A DNA stretch of 64,000 nt from NCBI GenBank assembly GCA_964511535.1, contig CAZEFW010000013.1:21387-85386 (forward strand), read 5' to 3'. The position numbers and the translations under genes are program-made. Under the pieces are notes generated by a model that saw only the letters and a list, made by a program, of their open reading frames with translations, was not told where the DNA came from and ran no database searches. The stretch is from CAZCFB01 sp964511535. GTDB taxonomy: Bacteria > Myxococcota_A > Polyangia > GCA-2747355 > CAZCFB01. This document shows, in pieces, positions 56,089 through 64,000 of the stretch (the first letter of the stretch is position 1; each line of letters begins with the position of its first letter).

Positions 56089-56171
56089 ATGACGATCTGA
56101 ATGACGATCTGAATGACGATCTGAATGACGGTCTGAATGACGGTCTGAATGACGGTCTGAATGACGGCCTG
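56088..56171. repeat. 12-bp tandem repeat, 7 copies
   Basis: Units AATGACGATCTG (first three), AATGACGGTCTG (next three) and AATGACGGCCTG (last), a stepwise series of changes at the same two positions. Each unit has an ATG and a TGA in overlap. It follows the stop codon of the CapA-like gene and lies before the stop of the convergent gene at 56180. Confidence 0.9.
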
Positions 56172-56179
56172 AGGACGTC

Positions 56180-56980
56180 CTAGCGCAGGTCAGTCACCGA
56201 CTTGAAGGCGGCCGAGTCCTTCACCAGCCTGAAGCCGTCGTCCCAGCGCGCCTTGACCAGCAGCCGACGTGCGGCGGCGGTGCCCCGGGCCCGGAGCTTC
56301 TTGAGCCAGCGCAGGCAGCCGGCCTGATCCGCCCCAAGGGCGGCGAGGCGGGCGCGGGTGTAGGTCACGAGGTTGGCGCTGGCGCCCAGGGCGGCGGCGA
56401 TGTCCAGGGCCTTGGCAGCGCGTTTGAGCTTGCCGGCCCGGGTCAGGGCGCTCACCCGGGCCATCTGCCTGCGGGCCACCGAGGGGTACCAGACCACCAC
56501 GGGGTGCTCTCGAACGGTGGGCGCCTCCTCACATGCCAGCGCCAGGACCGCCGCTGCGGCCCGCCGGCTCCTGGCGAGCATGCCCTGGTGCAGGGACGCG
56601 ATCTTGCATCCCTCCGGCAGCACCAACGGCGCCGGCGCGGCCTTGCCCCCGCGGCCAGCCGTCAACCCGGCGCCATCCCTGGCCACGGAGATGGAGCGGC
56701 CACGTACCCGGAGCCTCGTATCATCCTTGCCCTCCATGGAGGCGCCGTACCGGTGACGCCGCTGCAGCTTGCGGGTGTCCGCGGGGAGGCTGCGCTGCTT
56801 GCTGTCGTTACCCAGCAGGACCAGGTTTTCGCCCCGACGAAACAGGGCGGTCTTGCCGGACCGGCTCAGGCCGTGGATCTGAAGCTCGGGTTTGGGGTCC
56901 TGTTGAGGCTCGGCGAGGGCAGCGGGGCAAGGGAGGGCCAGGGCAACGGCCAGGGCAAGGGCAGTGGCAGGGGATCTCAT
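56180..56980 (-). CDS. Secreted protein of unknown function
   Basis: 266 residues from ATG 56980, which gives a signal peptide MRSPATALALAVALALPCP; the open frame extends to 57148 but overlaps the divergent gene. The mature part has a beta-rich N-terminal segment and a C-terminal helical part (SALTRAGKLKRAAKALDIAA) with TPR-like character. No family recognised. Divergent from 57030-57905 with a 49-bp spacer. Confidence 0.72.
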   Translation of the reverse strand: MRSPATALALAVALALPCPAALAEPQQDPKPELQIHGLSRSGKTALFRRGENLVLLGNDSKQRSLPADTRKLQRRHRYGASMEGKDDTRLRVRGRSISVARDGAGLTAGRGGKAAPAPLVLPEGCKIASLHQGMLARSRRAAAAVLALACEEAPTVREHPVVVWYPSVARRQMARVSALTRAGKLKRAAKALDIAAALGASANLVTYTRARLAALGADQAGCLRWLKKLRARGTAAARRLLVKARWDDGFRLVKDSAAFKSVTDLR

Positions 56981-57029
56981 GTCTATCTGCCATATCATGG
57001 TTTGGCGGAGGCGGGTTATAGTAGTGCCA

Positions 57030-57905
57030 ATGATCCCGACCCGGACGCTGTACTTCACCAGCGGCCTTGCGTTCACAGGCGGCATGAAGAAGCTCCTGCG
57101 CCAGGGGCTCTGCCCCGAGGAGATGCTGTTCCTCGCCTTCGACCGCAAGGGAGACGTGAAGCTGCAGGTCTCGCGCTTCCCGGACCACGCGGTGAAGCTG
57201 CGCCCCGGTCACAAGCTGGCGCTCAAGATCCCGTTCGAGGCGGGGATGCTCTACCTCGACGCCGCCCACCCGCTCAACCGCAAGGTGGTGGTGGTCAACG
57301 GCGACCGCCGGCTGGGCAAGCTGCCGAGCCTGGTGGACGTGAGCGTCTGGATGTCCTGGTTCGTGGAGAAGTCGGGCACCCGCAGCGTGTTCTTCGGCTG
57401 CGCGCCGCACATGCCGGGCAGCTGGTGGATCCACCGGCCCACCGAGCGGGTGGAGCCGCTGCATACCAGCGGCTACGTGGACATCGTGGTGGCCGAGGGA
57501 ACCGGGCTGCTGGCCCGGCGCAGCTTCGAGCCCCACCTCTACCTGCTGGACATGGAGGACGCCGTGGCCGGGCGGCTGGACCGGTGGCGCAAGGTCTACA
57601 CATCACCCCTGGGCAACCTGCTGCTGTTGGAGCGGCGCATCGTGGACAGCAGCCTGCTGCTCAACTGCCAGGACGGGCTGGTGGAGGTGAAGGTGGAGGA
57701 GGCGGGAGAGGTGACCGAGCAGGCGGTCAAGCCGCTCCAGTGCGGCTGCGCGGTGGTGGGCCGCGTGGCTCAGGGCACCTTCGCGGTGAGCCGCGGCGAG
57801 CCGGTGGAGTGGGGGTACGACAACCTGAGCCCCGCCACGCTGGTGGGGGCCAGGGACTGCTCGTTCAATCATCTGGTGAAAGCGATCTCCAAGATGGGCA
57901 AGTAG
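57030..57905 (+). CDS. Conserved-looking soluble protein of unknown function
   Basis: 291 residues from ATG 57030; no signal peptide or membrane segment. Beta-rich, with hydrophobic strands such as KVVVVNGDRR, YVDIVVAEG and NLLLLERRIV. Resembles no family known to me. TATAGT (57017-57022) lies 7 nt before the ATG, so transcription could begin at the start codon. The frame upstream of 57030 is open but unsupported. Followed by the 8-bp tandem repeat. Confidence 0.68.
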   Translation: MIPTRTLYFTSGLAFTGGMKKLLRQGLCPEEMLFLAFDRKGDVKLQVSRFPDHAVKLRPGHKLALKIPFEAGMLYLDAAHPLNRKVVVVNGDRRLGKLPSLVDVSVWMSWFVEKSGTRSVFFGCAPHMPGSWWIHRPTERVEPLHTSGYVDIVVAEGTGLLARRSFEPHLYLLDMEDAVAGRLDRWRKVYTSPLGNLLLLERRIVDSSLLLNCQDGLVEVKVEEAGEVTEQAVKPLQCGCAVVGRVAQGTFAVSRGEPVEWGYDNLSPATLVGARDCSFNHLVKAISKMGK

Positions 57906-57926
57906 CGGCCGCGGCGTGCCGCCGCC

Positions 57927-57971
57927 GAATGCCAGAATGCCAGAATGCCAGAATGCCAGAATGCCAGAATG
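57927..57971. repeat. 8-bp tandem repeat GAATGCCA, 5 copies
   Basis: Five perfect GAATGCCA units at 57927-57966 and a partial sixth, between convergent genes. The pure repeat could vary in copy number. Confidence 0.9.
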
Positions 57972-58006
57972 TGATTGTCTGACAGTGGGGAAGAGGCTGT
58001 GCGCGC

Positions 58007-59152
58007 TCAGCCGATGACCGGGGCGCAGGTGGAGACGCCTGCTCCGACGATGCGGTAGGGGATGGAGGGCAGGAAGGTGGTGACCTGGCCGTTCTTCGGG
58101 TCGAGACGCAGCACCTGGGACTTGTCCGACAGGCCGGTCTGGGTGGTGATGAAGATGTAGAACTTGCCGCCCCAGTGGGCGAACGCCCAGGCGGTGACGC
58201 TGCCCGCGGGCGGCGGGATGTTCCAGGTCTTGCTGGCGCTCGCCGAGGTCTTGTTGATCAGGTTGACGAAGCTCTTGGCCTTGCCCGGGTGGTAGGCGTA
58301 CAGCTCCGCCTTGCTGGTGCCTGACAGCTCAGCAGACTGCTCCGATGAGGGCATGGTGCCCACCTGGCTCACCTTCAGGGTCGCCGGGTCGATGTACCCC
58401 AGGTGCTGGGGTTCGGAGCCGTTGAGCCGCGCCTTGGTGATGTACATCTTCTCGCTGTCGCTGCCCGCCTTGTCCGAGACGAACCCCATGCCGAACAGCT
58501 GGAACCCCGACTGCCCCCTGGTAAAGGGGCTCGCCTTGCAGGAGCCGTCCTTGGTGCTGACCCAGAAGATCTCGCCGCTGGTGTACAGCACCCAGGCTCG
58601 CGCCGAGCGGTCCACCGACATGGAGAACGGCGTGGCCGGCGCGGGGCGGATGGGCCACGGCTTGCCCGCAGGGCAGGTAAGCTTCTTGATCAAGGTGAAG
58701 TGGTTCTTCTCCTTGGACGGGTCGAAAGAGAGCAGCCGGTAGGTGGAGTCCACCACGTAGACCAGCCGCGCGCCGGGGTCGCACTTGGGCGCGGTGCACT
58801 TGCCCATGACGCAGCTCAGCCCGAGGCACTTCTGCTTCAGCGTGCCAGTCTGGCCGGTCCCCACGCAGGTGTAGACGTCGTTGCCCACGCACACGGTGCC
58901 CCGCTTCGGGTCACAGTTCATGCACCCCTTGCCCACCACGCACTCCTTGCCGGCCGGGCACAGCCACTTGTGCATGAAGGTCCCGCCGACACACTGCTGG
59001 TAGTTCTGCCCCACGCAGCGCGTCTGTCCCGCAGTGCACTGGCTGGTGCTGTCCCACTTGACCCCCGCGTCGTCGGTGGGCGTGTCGTCGAACGGCTCGG
59101 CGCAGGCGGCCAGGAGCCAGCAAGCGAGGGCTGCAACCATGGTGATTCGCAT
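58007..59152 (-). CDS. Cys-rich beta-propeller lipoprotein
   Basis: 381 residues with lipobox LLAAC. A Cys-rich N-terminal module (about 35-115) has repeated CVGxxxxxC-type spacings, such as CAGQTRCVGQNYQQC-like units, as in other myxobacterial lipoproteins. A propeller-like body follows, with strands ARLVYVVDSTYRLLSFD and KFYIFITTQTGL. Probably surface-exposed. Divergent from the second kinase gene. Function unknown. Confidence 0.8.
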   Translation of the reverse strand: MRITMVAALACWLLAACAEPFDDTPTDDAGVKWDSTSQCTAGQTRCVGQNYQQCVGGTFMHKWLCPAGKECVVGKGCMNCDPKRGTVCVGNDVYTCVGTGQTGTLKQKCLGLSCVMGKCTAPKCDPGARLVYVVDSTYRLLSFDPSKEKNHFTLIKKLTCPAGKPWPIRPAPATPFSMSVDRSARAWVLYTSGEIFWVSTKDGSCKASPFTRGQSGFQLFGMGFVSDKAGSDSEKMYITKARLNGSEPQHLGYIDPATLKVSQVGTMPSSEQSAELSGTSKAELYAYHPGKAKSFVNLINKTSASASKTWNIPPPAGSVTAWAFAHWGGKFYIFITTQTGLSDKSQVLRLDPKNGQVTTFLPSIPYRIVGAGVSTCAPVIG

Positions 59153-59228
59153 CTATTGCACCTCCAGGGGCCCAGGATACACCATTGACCGGCGCGGACT
59201 CGGCCCCGGATACTTGGAAGACCGGACA

Positions 59229-61148
59229 ATGAGCGACGACAGCGAAGACATCCATGTCACCGTGGACCGCATCTGGTCCACCCTGGACGAGGACGCCCAC
59301 ACCCTCCAGCAGAACCCGCTGTCCACCATCAAGCCGAACTGGCAGCAGGGACAGAGCGTGGATCGCGTGGCGGACGAGCTGCTCGGTCGGCTGGGCGAGT
59401 GGGAGGAGAGCGGGATAAAGGGCAAGCTGATGATCCAGGGCACCCTGGGCAAGGGCGGCATGGGCGTGGTCCACCTGGCCCGTCAGCTCACCCTGGAGCG
59501 GCCGGTGGCGGTCAAGTCCCTGCGCGCCTCGCACCAGACCGGCCCCGAGGCGATCAAGCTGCTGCGGGAGGGCTGGATCACCGGGGCCATGGAGCACCCC
59601 AACGTGGTGCCCGTGCACGACATCGGCCTCGACTCTGACGGCTACCCCCTCATCGTGCTCAAGCGCATCGAGGGCCAGGACTGGCTCTCGCTCCTGGGCG
59701 ACGACGAGGACGGCGACGGTGACCCGCTGGAGCGGAACCTGCGCACCTTCCTGCAGGTGTGCAACGCCGTGAGCTACGCCCACAGTCGCGGCGTCCTGCA
59801 CCGGGACATCAAGCCGTCCAATGTGATGATCGGCGAGTTCGGCGAGGTCTACCTGATGGACTGGGGCATCGCGGTGAGCCTGGAGGATGACGGCTCCGGG
59901 CGCCTGCCCCTGGCCAGCGACGCCACCGGGCTGGCGGGCACGCCGAGCTACATGGCGCCCGAGATGCTGGACCTGCCGCCGAAGCTCTCCCGCGCCACCG
60001 ACGTCTACCTGCTGGGCGGCACCCTGTACCACCTGCTGGTGGGCAGAGCGCCGCACCACTCCGACGCGCGGGACGTTCGGGAGGTGATCGAGAGCATCCT
60101 GCGCTCCACGCCCGACCTGCCCGACGATGCGCCGGGAGAGCTGGCCGATGTCTGCCGGCGAGCCATGGCGCCGGACCCGGCGGAGCGGTATGAGAGCGCC
60201 GACACGCTGAAGTCCGCCGTGGAGCGGTACCTGGAGCATCGCGGCTCGGTGCTGCTGGCCGAGGAGGCGGAGCAGCGCCTCGAGGAGCTCATCAGGGTCG
60301 CCGCCTGCGAGCCGGGGCCCGACGAGGAGGCCCGCCGCATCCGCCTGTACCGGCTCTTCTCCGAGAGCCGCTTCGGCTTCCGCGAGGCGCTCAAGCAGTG
60401 GCCCGACAACGAGGTGGCGCGCAAGAACCTGTACCGCGGGGCCGGCGTCATCGTGCGCTACGAGCTGGGCCAGAAGGAGCCGCGGGCCGCCGCCGCCATC
60501 ATGGCGGAGATGGACAACCCGCCGCCCGACCTGGTGCAGGAGCTGCAGGACCTGCAGCAGGAGCAGGCGTCGGAGCAGCAGGAGATGGAGGCCCATGCCC
60601 GCGTGGGGCGCCAGATGGATCCCAACGTGGGCCGGCGCAAGCGCCTGGTGCTGGCCGCGCTGCTCGGCTTCGTCTGGTCCTTCTCCCCGCTGATCAACGC
60701 CTTCTTCTACCAGGACACCGCCGAGGACACGGTGATGCACTACCTGCAGGGCACCGGAGTGCTGGCGCTGCTCATGCTGCCGATGTTCATCTGGGCGCGC
60801 AGGCCGCTGCTGGCCACGACCCTCAACCGGCGCATCGCCGGGGCCGTGGTCTTCCTGCTGGCCGGTGAAGCGATCCTCTCGCTGGTGGTGATGCACCTGG
60901 GCCTCACGGCGATCCAGGGGGTGAAGCTGCACTTCTTTTTCTGGTTCGCGGTGGCGGCGCTGGTCTCCATCACGGTGGAGTGGCGGCTGCTGCCGGCCGC
61001 CGGTGCGTACCTGGCGTGCTTGCTGCTGGTGCTCTGGCTGCCAGACGCGCGCTTCTACCTGATGTGCGTGGCCAACCTGAGCCTGACCCTCAACGCCGTG
61101 ATGGTGTGGCGGCGGCCGATGTCAGCCCCGGCGCCGAAGCCCCAGTAA
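59229..61148 (+). CDS. Hanks-type Ser/Thr protein kinase with polytopic membrane C-terminus
   Basis: 639 residues from ATG 59229; the open frame extends 195 nt upstream into the divergent lipoprotein's region without support. The kinase domain (about 66-340) has GTLGKGGMGVV (71-81), VAVK (Lys 96), HRDIKPSN (191-198), DWG (211-213) in place of DFG, and APE (243-245). A charged helical spacer follows (about 350-470, probable coiled coil), and about five transmembrane segments end the protein. So the kinase is cytoplasmic and membrane-anchored at its C-terminus. Overlaps the convergent MYXO-CTERM gene by 27 bp. Confidence 0.88.
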   Translation: MSDDSEDIHVTVDRIWSTLDEDAHTLQQNPLSTIKPNWQQGQSVDRVADELLGRLGEWEESGIKGKLMIQGTLGKGGMGVVHLARQLTLERPVAVKSLRASHQTGPEAIKLLREGWITGAMEHPNVVPVHDIGLDSDGYPLIVLKRIEGQDWLSLLGDDEDGDGDPLERNLRTFLQVCNAVSYAHSRGVLHRDIKPSNVMIGEFGEVYLMDWGIAVSLEDDGSGRLPLASDATGLAGTPSYMAPEMLDLPPKLSRATDVYLLGGTLYHLLVGRAPHHSDARDVREVIESILRSTPDLPDDAPGELADVCRRAMAPDPAERYESADTLKSAVERYLEHRGSVLLAEEAEQRLEELIRVAACEPGPDEEARRIRLYRLFSESRFGFREALKQWPDNEVARKNLYRGAGVIVRYELGQKEPRAAAAIMAEMDNPPPDLVQELQDLQQEQASEQQEMEAHARVGRQMDPNVGRRKRLVLAALLGFVWSFSPLINAFFYQDTAEDTVMHYLQGTGVLALLMLPMFIWARRPLLATTLNRRIAGAVVFLLAGEAILSLVVMHLGLTAIQGVKLHFFFWFAVAALVSITVEWRLLPAAGAYLACLLLVLWLPDARFYLMCVANLSLTLNAVMVWRRPMSAPAPKPQ

Positions 61149-63962
61149 GCCGAGCAGGCCCAGCAGGAGCCATGCCGCGCCGCCCGATGGCGAGCGGCCG
61201 CCCACCTCGCAGCCGCCATCGGCGGTGGCCGGAGGCGTCACACCCTGCTCGATCATCATTGCCTCCCCCGCCGAGGGGGGCCTGTCAGGGGTGAACTGGT
61301 CGTGGGAGGCGAGGGCGTCAGGCCCGCGGGTGTCCGGCGTGGGCGCCTTGTCGGGCGTGGTCGCCTTGTCGGGCGCGGCCGCCTGATCCGACGCTGTCTG
61401 GTCCGGTACCGCCTGGTCAGCAACCGCCAGGTCCGGCGGGGGCAGGTCGGGCACGCCCTGGTCCGGCGGGCTCATGTCGGGCGGGCCCATGTCCGGCTGG
61501 GGCGGCGGCAGCACCGCGGGCCCATGATCGGTGTAGGCGCCGCTCTTGGCCCCGTGCTGGCGCAGGTAGTAGCTCACCATCAGGTACTGCGAGGCCGTGG
61601 GCTCGAGGTAGCTGTAGCTCTTGGCCCCGGCGCCGTACTGGCATGGGACCGCCTTGAACGAGGAGAGGGCCGCGTGGCCCGTCTTGGTTGTGCAGTTCCT
61701 GCCCTGGCAGCGCAGCAGGGTGAACTCCTTGCAGTTCGCCAGCCCGGTGGTGGTCCACTCCACGATGGCGCCCGCGCCAGCGGCCCGCTTGGCTGTGAAG
61801 CTGGTGACGCCGGCCGGCGTGCTCTCGACGGTGCAGGTGGCCGAGCAGCCGTCGCCGGAGACCAGGTTGCCGTCGTCGCACGCCTCGGGCGCCTCCACGG
61901 TGGTGTTGCCGCACACCGGGATCACCTTCAGCTTGCCGGGGATCGGCTCGACCCAGATCCAGTGCTTGTCCACGGGCAGCTTGGTGTTGGTGGTGGGCCC
62001 CACCTTGAGCGCCGAGAACATGGCCTTGGTCAGGTCGATGTCGATGCGCGTGACCCGCGTCCACTGGCCGCTCTTCTTGGCGAACAGCGGGAGCTTGAGC
62101 CGGCCCTTGCTGTCGGTGCCGAGGGTGCTGGCCGACACCGGCGAGGTCGCCCCCTTGAGGTAGACCTTCACGTCCGACGCCTTGAGGTACACCGCCGACG
62201 AGATCCACTTGCCGTCCTCGGTGTTGAAGACATCGAACCGCAGCTTGTCGGTGGTGACGTACATCTGGCTCAGGCCGATGGCGAAGCCGCCGGAGAAGTA
62301 AGGGCGCAGCACGAGCTTCTTGATGTCGAGGCCCGAGTTGTTGTGGCCGGTCAGGTCCCCGTACGCGGTGGTGGCGTTGAGCTTCGACTTGCCCGGCGCG
62401 GTGATGCCGATGCGCCGCTCCTTGCCCTTTCCGTCCACCATCCACAGCTCGAAGTGGTTGTAGAAGTCGTTGCCCGACAGCGACTTCTCCGTCACCGCGA
62501 ACTTCTCCAGCACCACGCGACCAATGGCCGGGATGTCCGCCGGCGCCGCCTTCACGCCGGACGCCTGCTTGGTCTCCAGGGCCAGGGCGGTGATGCCGCG
62601 CAGCCCCGAGTCGTTGGCCGCGATGCCGTATACCGCGTACTTGCCGCCCAGGGCGTAGGTGTGGCTGATGGTCTTGCTCTGACCGGCGGGCACGCTATCC
62701 CGGGTGATGGTGCCGTCGCCCCAGATCATGATGAGCGGGTTGGCCAGCTTGGTGGTGGGGTACTCCGGGTCCGCCACGCTGACCGTGACCTTCACCGACA
62801 GGTTGCCGTCCTTGACATAGCTCAGCTTCACCTGCGGCGGCTGGCCCAGGCTGCAGCCGTTGAAGGTGCCGGCCAGCGACGGCTCGCCCTTCACGGGCAC
62901 GGCGAGCATCTTGTAATCCTGGATCTGGTAGATCCTCTTGAGGATGGCCAGGGCGTGGGGCGAGGCGTGCTTGAGGAGCTCGGCGTCCGGGTCGGTCACC
63001 GTGCCCATGTACACCTTCTTGGTGGCCGCGGTGTAGACCATGGCCTCCACCACGTTCATGCGCGCCTCGAGGTTGGGCAGGGCTGCCAGGGTGCGCAGGG
63101 TGAGCAGCTGCACCAGCCAGTTGACCTTGGACGCCGACTCCGAGACCTTGCCCGTCTTCTTGTCCTTGACCTCGAACTCCTTGACCTTCCAGTCCATGGG
63201 CCAGGTCTTGTGCACGTTGGAGTGCCAGCTCTTGCACCCGCGGCCGGTCACGGCGCCGGCCAGGCCGGTGAGCGAGCCCTTCTGGCTGGAGTAGCCGTTG
63301 ATGTAGGCGGAGGTCTGCAGGTGGATGTTCTTGGCCAGGGTGCGCAGCTTCCAGCTCTTGCTGTGCTTCCAGTTCAGCGCGTGGGGCTTGCCCGAGTTGA
63401 GCAGAGTGATCAGGTTCGGGATGTTGGTCTTTGTGCCGTAGTGGCACGCGGGGATGTGGTCGCAGGTCTGGGGCGTGAACAGACAGGACGCCCCGGGCTT
63501 GGCGTTGGGATCCACGATGAGGGTGATCCCCGCCGGGCGGGTGCCCTTGCCGTACAGCTCGTTGCAGTTGATCACCGGGAAGCCGATGAACGACGTGTGG
63601 CACCCACCGTTGGGCGGCTTGCAGCACTGGTAGCACTCCCCCTTGCCGCAGTCGATCTTGAACGCGTCGAAGATCTTCAGCTTGCTGACGAACCCGGGGT
63701 AGAGCTTGCCGATGGCCTTGTCCTGCAGGTAGCACCAGATGGCGATGGCGGCGCAGGTGTTCTTGTCCACGCCGCGCGCCTCACACGCCCTGGCGTTCTC
63801 CAGCATGCCGTTGGTGTCCTCGATGACGCCGTTGATGTCGTCGTAGGCGTCCTTGAGCCCCTCGGGCGAGATGGGGCCGGCCGCGGCAGGGGAGGGGGCG
63901 GTCAACAGGGCAGCCGCCAGGATCAGGGCGGCAGCCGATGCGATGGGAGTCCGTCTCTTCAT
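61122..63962 (-). CDS. Large secreted protein with PKD-like, myxobacterial disulfide and MYXO-CTERM regions
   Basis: 946 residues; signal peptide (about 1-28) cut near AAA-GP. A Cys-rich N-terminal half (about 60-190), an Ig/PKD-like beta domain (about 385-470), then a myxobacterial disulfide repeat (about 681-708, EACDDGNLVSGDGCSATC). A Pro/Asp linker (about 850-915, with PDMGPPDMSPPD and AVADQAVPDQ units) leads to a C-terminal GGCEVGG, hydrophobic segment AWLLLGLLGLLGL and RRRG. That tail is the MYXO-CTERM sorting type and is the best taxonomic clue in the window. The protein is likely anchored at the cell surface. Function unknown. Confidence 0.88.
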   Translation of the reverse strand: MKRRTPIASAAALILAAALLTAPSPAAAGPISPEGLKDAYDDINGVIEDTNGMLENARACEARGVDKNTCAAIAIWCYLQDKAIGKLYPGFVSKLKIFDAFKIDCGKGECYQCCKPPNGGCHTSFIGFPVINCNELYGKGTRPAGITLIVDPNAKPGASCLFTPQTCDHIPACHYGTKTNIPNLITLLNSGKPHALNWKHSKSWKLRTLAKNIHLQTSAYINGYSSQKGSLTGLAGAVTGRGCKSWHSNVHKTWPMDWKVKEFEVKDKKTGKVSESASKVNWLVQLLTLRTLAALPNLEARMNVVEAMVYTAATKKVYMGTVTDPDAELLKHASPHALAILKRIYQIQDYKMLAVPVKGEPSLAGTFNGCSLGQPPQVKLSYVKDGNLSVKVTVSVADPEYPTTKLANPLIMIWGDGTITRDSVPAGQSKTISHTYALGGKYAVYGIAANDSGLRGITALALETKQASGVKAAPADIPAIGRVVLEKFAVTEKSLSGNDFYNHFELWMVDGKGKERRIGITAPGKSKLNATTAYGDLTGHNNSGLDIKKLVLRPYFSGGFAIGLSQMYVTTDKLRFDVFNTEDGKWISSAVYLKASDVKVYLKGATSPVSASTLGTDSKGRLKLPLFAKKSGQWTRVTRIDIDLTKAMFSALKVGPTTNTKLPVDKHWIWVEPIPGKLKVIPVCGNTTVEAPEACDDGNLVSGDGCSATCTVESTPAGVTSFTAKRAAGAGAIVEWTTTGLANCKEFTLLRCQGRNCTTKTGHAALSSFKAVPCQYGAGAKSYSYLEPTASQYLMVSYYLRQHGAKSGAYTDHGPAVLPPPQPDMGPPDMSPPDQGVPDLPPPDLAVADQAVPDQTASDQAAAPDKATTPDKAPTPDTRGPDALASHDQFTPDRPPSAGEAMMIEQGVTPPATADGGCEVGGRSPSGGAAWLLLGLLGLLGLRRRG

Positions 63963-64000
63963 TGCACATCCTCTGGCTGAATCTCGACGGCAGATCTTAG

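Noticed and set aside
56964..57905. Longer start at 56964 for the gene at 57030
   Set aside because: The extension overlaps the divergent gene and adds a segment unlike the rest; ATG 57030 is better placed relative to a -10-like TATAGT.
61302..63980. 892-residue plus-strand frame antisense to the MYXO-CTERM gene
   Set aside because: Shadow frame: Val/Ala/Gly/His-rich with no domain, opposite a protein with signal peptide and known sorting tail.

Overview
The window is a high-GC stretch of a bacterial chromosome that reads as Myxococcota or a close deltaproteobacterial relative. Evidence: a secreted protein (61122-63962) carries both a myxobacterial disulfide repeat and a C-terminal Cys / hydrophobic segment / Arg-rich tail of the MYXO-CTERM type. 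Two Hanks-type Ser/Thr kinases and many exported lipoproteins are present, often with Asp/Pro/Ala-rich linkers after the lipobox. Start codons are mixed ATG/GTG/TTG and neighbouring genes often overlap by 4 bp. No rRNA, tRNA, CRISPR array, integrase or transposase gene was seen.

Layout. 1-5.3 kb: mutL (its first few codons lie outside) and a solitary PilY1-like adhesin. 5.3-5.6 kb: two tandem copies of a structured repeat. 5.6-13.1 kb: a Gly-rich lipoprotein, two tandem beta-propeller lipoproteins that share a near-identical front half, and a small lipoprotein. 13.2-17.5 kb: a possible clan CD peptidase lipoprotein and a DUF4139-type protein. 17.6-23.8 kb: M14 carboxypeptidase, SUMF1/FGE-like lipoprotein coupled to a nitrilase-fold lipoprotein, a Pro/Asp lipoprotein, a third inverted copy of the structured repeat, and an FG-GAP lipoprotein. 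23.9-31.1 kb: a cell-envelope block (LysM + SxxK hydrolase, FGE-like protein, divergent M23 lipoprotein, LIC10091-like protein, ExbB/TolQ-like protein, large lipoprotein).

31.3-43.2 kb is one minus-strand operon: a 2698-residue TPR protein, a PEGA-tailed Ser/Thr kinase, a TPR/PEGA membrane protein and an NHL-repeat lipoprotein. 43.4-46.3 kb holds two coupled glycosyltransferases. 47.8-50.9 kb is a three-gene set, both halves of a split transketolase followed by a RuBisCO-like protein, suggesting phosphosugar catabolism. 51.1-52.3 kb has a TerB-like protein and an E2-acyltransferase-like protein lacking the usual catalytic His. 52.4-53.2 kb is a repeat-rich segment around a four-helix-bundle gene whose Shine-Dalgarno lies inside a long hairpin. 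53.2-64 kb: membrane protein, lytic transglycosylase-like protein, CapA-like lipoprotein, several secreted proteins, a second multi-TM Ser/Thr kinase, and the MYXO-CTERM protein.

The strongest unexplained signal is the three-copy structured repeat (5304-5465, 5463-5628, 22338-22490). Its copies differ in sequence but keep base pairing in the end stem, an inner stem and a central hairpin, and two copies end exactly at the stop codon of a convergent gene. All functional calls come from motif recognition by eye, with no database search.
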